From: Beroe ovata
Taxonomy: Eukaryota > Ctenophora > Nuda > Beroida > Beroidae
Direction of reading: 5' to 3'
Assembly (NCBI GenBank): GCA_946803715.1
Contig: CAMPET010000133.1
Location: 19,407 to 35,572, forward strand
DNA: 16,166 bases
Shown here: in pieces, positions 9,265 to 16,166 of the stretch
Position numbering within the stretch: the first letter of the stretch is position 1
How the letters are laid out: the number at the start of each line of letters is the position of its first letter
The notes under the pieces: model-generated
What the model saw: the letters and a program-made list of their open reading frames with translations, nothing else
Database searches by the model: none
Told to the model about the DNA's origin: nothing
Translations under genes and position numbers: made by a program

Positions 9265-10095
9265 ATGCAACAGGTTCAAGCTGAAGTCACAAAGGATTTC
9301 TATTTGTCACTTCTTTTTGCTTCGGTTAATTCTTACAAATATGAATCACTTTTGAAACCCTTGCCATCATTTGTTAGAAGCGCTGAGGAACTATCAGAGC
9401 TTGTCAATAATCATTCAAAAGGGTTGCAAATTTCAGGGACCATCACTGAAAAGAACCAGTATTTTTCTGAATGGATCCAGGAAAAATCACAAGGCTATGA
9501 AATACATAAATATAACCCAGGGGATTTTGAAGACTTGATATCCCCGATCAGAAAAACAAAATGTTTGCCTGATTATGTTGTCAAAGTTAAAGATCCCTAT
9601 TGTTCTGAAAGTTACCAGCATCTTTCCCAAATTCATGGCACTGCTATAGGATTTCATGGCACTTGCACTGAAAATGTACTGAGTATTCTGAATAATGGAT
9701 TATGTGGCCATTTGAACAAAAGATCTCTTTTTGGAGAGGGAACATATCTAAGTACAGATGTGAGTGTTGCATATAGCTTTGCAAAACGAGGAAAATCAAG
9801 GCCATCATCATGGCTTGGAAACAATATGCTATGTGTTTTAGTATGCCAGATTGTTAAGAGTAGCCAAGTAAGGATAGGTCATGCAATGTTGAAAGGTATA
9901 AGCCTTAAAACAGATGCATTGCCCCATAACTACTTTGTTGTTGAGAACAATAACCACGTGATAGTCACCCATATGTTAGTGTATGTGACAAAAGATAAAT
10001 GGCTCTGTAAAAACTCAATCTTATCTTTTCTTGGTGCTTATGGGTTCATTTTGTTTTATGGATTAGTTCTTATCTCAATTTATTGGTTTCGTTGA
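9265..10095 (+). CDS. PARP16: PARP16-like mono-ADP-ribosyltransferase, ER tail-anchored
   Basis: The protein transfers single ADP-ribose units from NAD+ to proteins at the ER membrane; in vertebrates PARP16 modifies stress sensors. The coding sequence is one uninterrupted exon of 276 residues (human about 322). The N-terminal helical part is recognisable by LLFASVNSYKYESLLKPLP (17-35). The catalytic domain shows FHGT (H131), NGLCGHLNKRSLFGEGTYLS with Y161, and HNYFVVENN with Y223 in the third triad position, as in PARP16 rather than the Glu of poly-ADP-ribosylating PARPs. A hydrophobic tail at 252-274 is the ER anchor. I prefer the ATG at 9265, eight bases after the acceptor TTCACTTCAG. The in-frame ATG at 9199 would add 22 residues translated across that acceptor. 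A poly(A) signal follows at 10183. Confidence 0.92.
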   Translation: MQQVQAEVTKDFYLSLLFASVNSYKYESLLKPLPSFVRSAEELSELVNNHSKGLQISGTITEKNQYFSEWIQEKSQGYEIHKYNPGDFEDLISPIRKTKCLPDYVVKVKDPYCSESYQHLSQIHGTAIGFHGTCTENVLSILNNGLCGHLNKRSLFGEGTYLSTDVSVAYSFAKRGKSRPSSWLGNNMLCVLVCQIVKSSQVRIGHAMLKGISLKTDALPHNYFVVENNNHVIVTHMLVYVTKDKWLCKNSILSFLGAYGFILFYGLVLISIYWFR

Positions 10096-10182
10096 TGTTT
10101 TGATTCTCACGTGAGATTTTTTATGAAATTTGAATGAAGTAATTGCAAATGAAACTATTATATTTTAGAATGAAACCACTCA

Positions 10183-10188
10183 AATAAA
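10183..10188 (+). terminator. poly(A) signal of PARP16
   Basis: A canonical AATAAA lies 88 nt after the PARP16 stop codon and about 290 nt before the NDUFB9 start, so PARP16 has its own 3' end. Confidence 0.7.
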
Positions 10189-10465
10189 ACACAGTTATTG
10201 CGAAGCTTTGTCTTTGACACACTTGCATAGAGTGAAACTTGCATAGAATATGATAGAGTTTGTTGTCAGTTTGTAGGTTTTAAATGCATGTCTTGAGAAT
10301 GTGCACGAAAGCATGATTTTTTATTCATTCTGATGATTTGATAAACATTTGGATGTTTCATTATCTCAAACTGACATAAGTGTATGTTGTTAAGAATGTT
10401 TCAGCATTTAAAAGCTCTATGTTGCTGAATATATTCAACTGTCACTCAATCAATTTCTGCTTTAG
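10189..10465 (+). promoter_or_regulatory. PARP16-NDUFB9 intergenic region
   Basis: This short AT-rich spacer must hold the NDUFB9 promoter if the gene is transcribed on its own. It ends in the acceptor TTTCTGCTTTAG, after which 13 nt lead to the NDUFB9 ATG. No TATA box or convincing single donor is seen; TGTAGG and TGTATG contexts are possible 5'UTR donors. Confidence 0.4.
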
Positions 10466-10478
10466 GTAGGGTGTTTTC

Positions 10479-12294
10479 ATGGCAAAGAAGATTCCCTATA
10501 TTGTAGGGACATTTAATCAAGATGGACTGACTCATGCCCAGCGAGTTTGCCGTCTTTATCGTGCAACACTACAGAACATTGAGAGTTATGAGTTCAAAGA
10601 CATGCAAAAACAACGTCGTGACATGATTCGAGTTCGATATCTGATCGACAAGAATGAAGACGTAAGTTTAATGAAGGCGATCCATATGACTTCAGTGTGT
10701 CTTCTCCCTTGCAACTTGCTGATACTAAGATTCACATCGCAGTTTACAAGGGAGATCCATACCTCTGTAAGGTAACCGACAACCGTTGGTGATTCACAAT
10801 TTAGATTCTTCCCTCTCTTAGAATCTTATGTCAAGTTGACATTGTCAACCCTGGATTAGTAAATCGATATTCGATATCCAGTATCTATAAATAAGACTTT
10901 GGATTGTAAGTATATAAATACATGCCTGACCTCTATCCATTTTCCATTGGTCTAGGTGAAAGACCCTAAACTGCAAAGAAAGCTCTATGAGAAGTGGGTT
11001 GGTATCTATGAGAAGTACAAGCACCATGAACCTATCATTCATCCTGAGTGCCCTGACGGGACAGCTTTTGACAGACAGATATACATCCCACAACACGTAG
11101 CCCGTGAGTATATTTAGTGTGGCTGACGTGTATAAGAACACTTCTTCATCAGAACAATCGGTAGATAATGTTTCTGACTCAAAGTAAATGGCGGAAATTT
11201 ACTGTCAACTATGAAGTAGCTTAGTCAATCAGAGGAACTCAAATCATGACGCCACTGTCTTCTGATGCACCGTGATTCAGCATTTTTATGTCGGACGACC
11301 CTCCAAAATGGAGAAATTCTGACTCATTCGGTAGCGATGCTTCTGACAATCGTTTCTGGTGGATCAATTCAAGTGCTTGTATTTGTAATCGCCTGATCTC
11401 TTCACTTAGCCTTTTCTTTTCCTCCTGAGTGGATAATTCGCCAGTCAAATCACCACATAGATAGCTAAAGTGTAACATATCACACACGATCACGCATTCG
11501 TTACACACCTTTATCTTATTGGCTGCTAGCTGATGCGCAGAGTAATGTATGAGTAGCATCATGAGAAAGCCTGCCAGAGCACAATAGATTCCACATTCTG
11601 AAACAAGTGGACACTGTTCAAGCGATCCTCCAAGTAGGACATACACGGTGTCAGCTAGCCAGTTACCCCCCATCTATGACAGCGGTGTTCGGAATACCAA
11701 ATGTAGAGCCATGGAAATACAGCTGAGTGTTGTTGCTATAGAGGGTTTGGTGTTGTTAGGCACATAACGAATTGCACGTGCAAAAGTTGTTGAGTTATAG
11801 TGGAAGAAACTTGCGACCATTCTGATACCCCAATGGTCTGATATAATGATGTGGCAATGTGGTTCAAATCAAAACGTGTTTCGGATATTTTGCCACTTTG
11901 AGTCACAATGCTACCTATCTGACTACGTATACGAACGGCGCATCGACATAGCAACACACAAATGACCTCAAATCACGCGCGTATCCTTGCGCAGCGCGTG
12001 GATTTGTTGACTTTCTCTCACACCGTTGATTCAAAATAGCTGATATCACGTGAATTGCTTGTTAACTTCGTGATTTTGAATCCGTGTTTAACTGCCGTGT
12101 TTTCCGGCTGTTCTGCACTATAACAATCCGTAGGTCCCGCACCGGAAGCTGCGTGGTGGGTCAAGGAGTGGCAGTTGGATCGAAACATTAGCGGACTGAA
12201 AGAGTACGAGTGGGATAAGAGACCTGCGTGGCGTAGTCTCATCACTCGTAACCACCGGCGATCCCATCTCTGGGGATACGAGGATGATATCTAA
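10479..12294 (+). CDS. NDUFB9: NADH dehydrogenase (ubiquinone) 1 beta subcomplex subunit 9 (complex I B22, LYR protein)
   Basis: This is an accessory subunit of mitochondrial complex I that binds acyl-carrier protein through an LYR motif. Exons 10479-10661, 10956-11103 and 12134-12291 plus stop join in frame, with donors GTAAGT and GTGAGT and acceptors TCTAG and CCGTAG. They give 163 residues (human 179). The LYR motif (26-28) sits in LTHAQRVCRLYRATLQNIES, followed by the Arg-rich helix DMIRVRYLIDKNED. Exon 2 carries EKYKHHEPIIHPECPDGTAF, which aligns with the conserved HPxPYIxPDxPGGTxY region of NDUFB9. The C-terminal exon (KEWQLDRNISGLKEYEWDKR) is diverged from the vertebrate form but keeps its aromatic, charged character. 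There is no obvious cleaved presequence, as in the family. Intron 2 (1030 nt) hosts an antisense frame. The clear splice sites make the model secure. Confidence 0.9.
11239..11820 (-). CDS. unrecognised small membrane/coiled-coil protein nested in NDUFB9 intron 2
   Basis: I do not recognise this gene. The open frame from 11673 encodes 144 residues. It has a hydrophobic segment at about residues 28-44 (CGIYCALAGFLMMLLIHYSA) and a Cys-containing stretch (KVCNECVIVCDMLHFSYLC). An amphipathic, probably coiled-coil helix follows (STQEEKKRLSEEIRRLQIQA), then a Ser/acidic tail. The same frame continues upstream to an ATG at 11820 (48 codons, with a second hydrophobic stretch ATTLSCISMALHL) but is broken by one TAG at 11676-11674, directly before the ATG at 11673. 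That TAG is preceded by CTGTCA and could be the AG of an intron ending exactly at 11674. It lies antisense inside intron 2 of NDUFB9. It may be a real nested gene, a two-exon gene or a broken one; no poly(A) signal is visible downstream. Confidence 0.4.
11974..12000. repeat. CpG-rich inverted repeat
   Basis: Seven-bp arms cacgcgc (11974-11980) and gcgcgtg (11994-12000) flank a 13-nt spacer. The patch is markedly CpG-rich and lies about 155 bp upstream of the ATG at 11820 of the antisense frame, so it could belong to that frame's promoter. This is inference from position. Confidence 0.35.
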
Positions 12295-12681
12295 ATGTAG
12301 ACTGTAATTTATAATATGCTATGAGTAGGGACTGTGATTAATACAGAGATTTTGAAGAGAAGTGAATTTGTATGAGTGTCATGAGGTGGTATGAGACCAT
12401 GTAGGCGGTTTTGAGTCCATGTTTTCATACAGAAAAGCCCACAAACTCAAATTATTTGAGGAGGCATAGGCTTGTCTCCTTGTTCTTGAAAAAGCATTGC
12501 ACATTTCTCTGTAATATGTTCATTGCTCTGGATTTCTGTTAAATGTGATTTTTCGAACTAAGGTAACTATTCCAAAATGTTATTTCGTGTTTCAATGGCA
12601 GAATATTTCAGAATATGTCTGTGGTTTGATAGTCACACGATCAACTTCTTTCTATTCATTTAACTAAGACACATTCTCCAG
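12295..12681 (+). promoter_or_regulatory. NDUFB9-PAIP1 intergenic region with PAIP1 5'UTR intron
   Basis: The 387-nt gap between the NDUFB9 stop and PAIP1 holds a strong donor, CTAAG then GTAACT, starting at 12563. The acceptor ATTCTCCAG ends at 12681, so a 119-nt 5'UTR intron fits well. No canonical AATAAA for NDUFB9 is seen here. Confidence 0.5.
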
Positions 12682-12687
12682 GTAGCC

Positions 12688-15290
12688 ATGTCACACGGAT
12701 ACGGTACATTCCCAAGTGGGCACTCCTCAATGCCACATCAGATGCCATCAGGCTCTCAGTCGCACAACTTCATGCCTGCTCAGCACATGAACGATCTCGC
12801 ATTTGGGTTCAAGAACCTGAATATGTCACAGCAACCCGATTTCCTACAGCAACTCTGTGGTGGACAGCAACTACAACAACAGCAACAGCAACGGATTGCT
12901 CAGCAGCAACAACACCATCATCACGGCATGGGTTCTCCTCAGCAACAGAATATGCAGATGCGAGATAATTACCATCCATCTGACCGAGGCAACCCTGATT
13001 CCCGACTCCAGTCCTTTGGGAGGGATGACTTCCTCCAAGCTATGGGGATGGGGTTCCCTCAGCAACAAAACCAGGTTGCCATGCAACAGAGGTCACCACT
13101 TCACCTTGGTGGTCAGAGCAACATGGCCGGTGCCATATCACCGCCTGGGAATATGTTTTCTCAGATGCAGCAGCCGGCTCATATGGCATCACCTCAAATA
13201 GGATCACCCCAGTTAGGCCAGATGAATTTGCAGGCTCAGATGACAACTCAAAATCAGATGACACATCAAGCACAAATGTCACCTCAAGCACATATGACAC
13301 CTAAAGCACATATGACACCACAAACACAGATGTCACCTCAAACACAGATGTCACCTCAAGCACAGATGGCACCTCAGACACAGATGTCACCACAAACACA
13401 GATGCCACCTCAAGCACAGATGCCACCTCAAGCACAGATTGCTGCTAATCCCCAAGCACCAGCCCTCGCAACAGAAGCATCTCCCGCCAACTCGAAATTG
13501 TCTTCTCCAAAAGCCGATTCCGATCCTCAGCTGCAAAAAGGTCCCCAGAAAAGTCTATCCGTGACAGCCAACGTTTTTGTTCCTGTTTTTAGGAAACCTG
13601 AAAGCTCAATTGTTCTATACTCACTTGAAAACTTCAAGAAAAAGTCGAGAGTCGACGATGAGATGTCCATCAATGATGTAAGTTCGGTTTTTTCATCGTT
13701 TGGATTTCAAATTAGTATGGAAATTCTAATGAATCGTCATAATTGCTCCCACCATTAGGTGAAGAAGAAGTTGCTGCAGCTGTTCACAAAGCCTCAAGAC
13801 GTGGAGAGCGTCATGTCATCGGCAGTGGAAACTATAAAGAGTTGGACCACCTCTATCAACACCTATCACCAGATTGTCGAGGATATCTTCGAATTCGTGA
13901 GTTTCCTCATGTTTGAGATTCGGTTCCGATTCGGTGGGCGTCTTCTTTAGTTTCACCACTGAATACTATTTCCAATTTCAGTCAGTTGACGAAGTGAATC
14001 ACCCCAATTTCCACTCTATCGGAAGTAAGGTCCTCAATTACCTCACCCTCGCCGTCCCTCCCTACTCTGGTCCTCCTTCCCTCACCTTCTTCGATACCGT
14101 CATTCACAAGTGTTGCCGTGAGTTTGACAACTGCATGCGACTCGACCACAGAGTGCCTCAGCACCAGGAGAGGATAAAGAACATCGCTCTCATGATCGCC
14201 GAGCTGTTCCATACTATTAAAGGTGGGTTTGTCCCCATTAAGACCCCATTATGACACCGTTATCTTTTACGTGATTACAGCTATTATTTGTCGTTTCTGG
14301 TTTTTATAACATGAATAATTTCAGAGGGTGAAATGCGTGTGTTCATCTTCGCTGAACAGATAACTAGCCTCTGTTTGGTATTGGTGCAGATACAAACAAT
14401 CCTAGCCGTGAGTTCCGATATTAATTTTCCGATGTTAATTTGTTACTTGCGATAGACGGTCAATCACCATTGTTGGGACTAACAAAACACTCTCCCCAGT
14501 TTGAGACAGTTGCCAAGATTTTCCTCGTCTGTGGCAAGGACCTAAAGTGTCTCGTTGATGAAACGAGGTTCAACTGTATCATGCAGCACCTCAAGGCGTC
14601 GACAAAGTTTCAGCTCGACAAGTTAGTACAAAAACGTTACAATCTGACCCATTTTTAATGTTTCAGATCCAATTTTCAGAAGAGAAATATAAAATTCAAT
14701 TCCGTCATATATGATTAGAGATTCTCCGGTTTATAACTCATTATCTTCTCAGTAAGACGCGCGGTATGGTGGACAATGTAATACAGCTGGATGAAGGAGG
14801 TTGGAGAATCAAGGAGGAGGAGAGCAAGCCGAATTCCTCCAACTGGAGCAGCGGTGTTGACGACTGTCAACCTNCCAATACCTATCAGACCTCCAAATTT
14901 CATCCCGCAACTTTAATCAGAAGCTGAGTTATAGACGTCTACTTTTGTTGCGTTTTTTTTTGGCACACCCTGTATATTTTCATACGACCTGAATATGTCA
15001 TGGAAACTTTCTTTCTTTTTCGAAGACCATGAGTATTTATTGCCCAGGTGATTGGAGTCAATTTGCTACGGATGAGTACGATGAAGAGTGGCTGACTCAG
15101 ATGCTGTAAGTCACTTCCCAATCATCCCTTTCTAAAAATAGCTTTTCCACCACCTTCAATTCCGGTTAGATATTTTCGGATTTCCATACAATTGTGCGTA
15201 TTCAGGAGATTCGAAGAGGAAGATGACTTCAGTGACGTAGAAGAGGACTTCAAGAGGTTCATGGAGGAAGCGCAGAAGTACAAGAATTAG
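12688..15290 (+). CDS. PAIP1: PAIP1-like poly(A)-binding-protein-interacting protein
   Basis: This protein links PABP to eIF4A/eIF3 and promotes translation in the cytoplasm. Exons are 12688-13677, 13759-13896, 13982-14222, 14325-14407, 14500-14621, 14753 to about 14906, 15026-15105 and 15206-15290, giving about 630 residues (human 479). The extra length is a Gln/Met/Pro-rich N-terminus with a polyQ tract and a hexapeptide array (182-251). The PAM2 motif is at 288-299 (KSLSVTANVFVP: L290, A294, F297, P299). The MIF4G domain runs from about 331 (VKKKLLQLFTKPQDVES) through RIKNIALMIAELF to FQLDNKTRGMVDNVIQLDEGG. The C-terminus is an acidic PAM1-like tail (EEEDDFSDVEEDFKRFMEEA). Introns are 67-120 nt. 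The donor of exon 6 is uncertain: read through, it stops at 14925-14927. The start follows an acceptor by six bases. The family call is firm; exon 6's end is not. Confidence 0.92.
12865..12924 (+). repeat. CAA/CAG polyglutamine tract
   Basis: A run of mixed CAA and CAG codons within PAIP1 exon 1 encodes QQLQQQQQQ, a three-residue break (RIA), then QQQQ followed by HHHH. Mixed codons suggest selection or age rather than a fresh pure expansion. Confidence 0.85.
13231..13440 (+). repeat. 18-bp coding minisatellite in PAIP1
   Basis: About 11-12 copies of an 18-bp unit (typical form cctcaaacacagatgtca) encode a hexapeptide of the form PQxQMx, with variants such as SPQTQM, APQTQM, TPKAHM and PPQAQM. 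The array is in frame and lies between the polyQ region and the PAM2 motif. Neighbouring units are nearly identical towards its 3' half, which suggests recent unequal exchange. Confidence 0.9.
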
Positions 15291-15328
15291 TCAGAGTCTC
15301 AGACCGGAAGGGTTTGCTTGCAATCCAG

Positions 15329-15395
15329 GTAGGAGTTGTTGTATATAATTGTACTTTTGAAAACGCCAAGCAATGGACACATGTTTTTGTTACAG
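15329..15395 (+). other. possible 3'UTR intron of PAIP1
   Basis: A donor-like CCAG then GTAGGA lies 38 nt after the PAIP1 stop, and an acceptor-like TTTTTGTTACAG ends at 15395, defining a 67-nt intron. The distance from the stop is under the roughly 50-55 nt limit usually tied to nonsense-mediated decay. A small open frame continues beyond it to 15554 but has no family resemblance. Confidence 0.4.
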
Positions 15396-15635
15396 AGCAA
15401 CCGAACTGTGAATTTGAAAATCGTTACCGTTCATTGTGTATGTTTCCCTTGTCAGCGTCTCCAAGATATACTTTTTGAGACTGCCGATAGGTATCGAATT
15501 GAGCTATGCCTCCAACACAATAGTAGGACGTTGAAATTTGTTCTAGATTCATAAAGAGAAAATTAAAAAGAGATATGATAACGTAGTGGCAAAATATAAG
15601 AAAATCTATAACTTGTTTGACTTTTATTTTTAATT

Positions 15636-15641
15636 AATAAA
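15636..15641 (+). terminator. poly(A) signal, probably PAIP1
   Basis: The first canonical AATAAA downstream of the PAIP1 stop lies about 345 nt away in very AT-rich DNA, and is the likely 3' end of the gene. Confidence 0.6.
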
Positions 15642-16166
15642 CTTTGATCATTAATTTGAATCGAGATGAGTGGATTAATTATGTGGAAGCTAGCCCATTT
15701 GAATTTTCATTAAATCGTAAATTATTTAAACAACAATGTTATAATTGTGCGTTACGATTTTTAAAATTATTCAATCTCTTGTCTCCATTCACAACACAGT
15801 AATTTGCCATTGTCTGGGTTAGAGGTAGAATTTTTGTGTCCGTGTGTTAGCATGTGTCCGTGTAATCTGTGTGTGTATGTTTGTGTAAATGTATTAAAGG
15901 TGTCTATAAAAAGGCAGCTGGAGCTTTTTGTCCTTCATAATTGAAATTCCCTCCCTTAAAGTTATCCAGAAAACTGCACTTTATAGTCAGGTCAGTTATG
16001 CACATCCGGCTGCATTCATAGGTTCAGGGCTGAAACTTCGTTTATAAGCTCTTCATATGTGACTCTTTCGAAATTCACCGTGATGCAATGTTGAAAAGTG
16101 TGGGAACATGGCCATATGACCACGCCCATTTTGACCGTGGGAAAATTTCAAAAATCCAAATTTTCG
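15642..16166. other. right-hand intergenic region with TG-rich stretch and TATA-like motif
   Basis: No gene is seen. A TG-rich simple stretch runs over about 15834-15888. TATAAAAAG at 15905-15913 looks like a TATA box on the plus strand, but no exon follows within the window. The last 100 bases contain an AT/GC mosaic (gaccacgcccattttgaccg) resembling the composition of small non-autonomous DNA transposons; no terminal repeats can be confirmed. Confidence 0.4.

Noticed and set aside
10845-11141. 98-codon minus-strand frame over NDUFB9 exon 2
   Set aside because: It is the antisense shadow of a well-supported exon with correct splice sites.
12857-13300. Frames of 71-114 codons overlapping PAIP1 exon 1
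   Set aside because: These are out-of-frame or antisense readings of the CAA/CAG and ATG-rich repeats of PAIP1.
13231-13440. Regular 18-bp repeat considered as a CRISPR-like array
   Set aside because: There are no unique spacers. The units are directly adjacent, in frame and inside a eukaryotic coding exon.
15048-15105. Alternative acceptor TTGCCCAG at 15047 for PAIP1 exon 7
   Set aside because: It would need a phase-1 donor not found in exon 6 and drops residues that align with the family. The acceptor at 15025 has a better pyrimidine tract and the right phase.

Overview
The window looks like nuclear DNA from an invertebrate animal. Coding is split into exons with GT-AG introns, mostly 70-300 nt long. 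The recognisable proteins are an OATP-type SLCO transporter, tail-anchored PARP16, the complex I LYR subunit NDUFB9, and PAIP1 with PAM2, MIF4G and PAM1-like parts. The short introns and close gene spacing would suit a compact early-branching genome such as a demosponge, but the sequence alone cannot fix the phylum.

Layout: positions 1-3562 carry no exon I can recognise. They hold a CA microsatellite, small tandem and inverted repeats, and a 5'- and 3'-truncated LINE reverse-transcriptase tail at 2613-3200 that ends at an ambiguous base. On the minus strand, 3563-6439 encodes the first six coding exons of an SLCO/OATP transporter, up to about TM9. The Kazal loop and last membrane segments are not found, so the gene probably continues past the left edge behind an intron of more than 3.5 kb. 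CpG-rich patches at 7040-7200 lie upstream of it. Between 7200 and 9260 there are a possible tRNA-like or SINE remnant, a possible decayed transposase tail and AT-rich spacer.

On the plus strand, three housekeeping-type genes follow head to tail: PARP16 (9265-10095), NDUFB9 (10479-12294, three exons) and PAIP1 (12688-15290, about eight exons). The gaps are only about 380-390 bp. The 1-kb second intron of NDUFB9 contains an antisense reading frame for a small unrecognised membrane and coiled-coil protein. The right end (15640-16166) has a poly(A) signal, a TG-rich stretch and a TATA-like motif, but no gene I can support.

The genes do not form one pathway: organic-anion transport, ER ADP-ribosylation, mitochondrial respiration and translation initiation. 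The shared feature is architectural. In all four recognised genes a 3' splice-site-like AG lies 4-13 nt before the start codon. That fits short 5'UTR introns or, less likely, spliced-leader addition.
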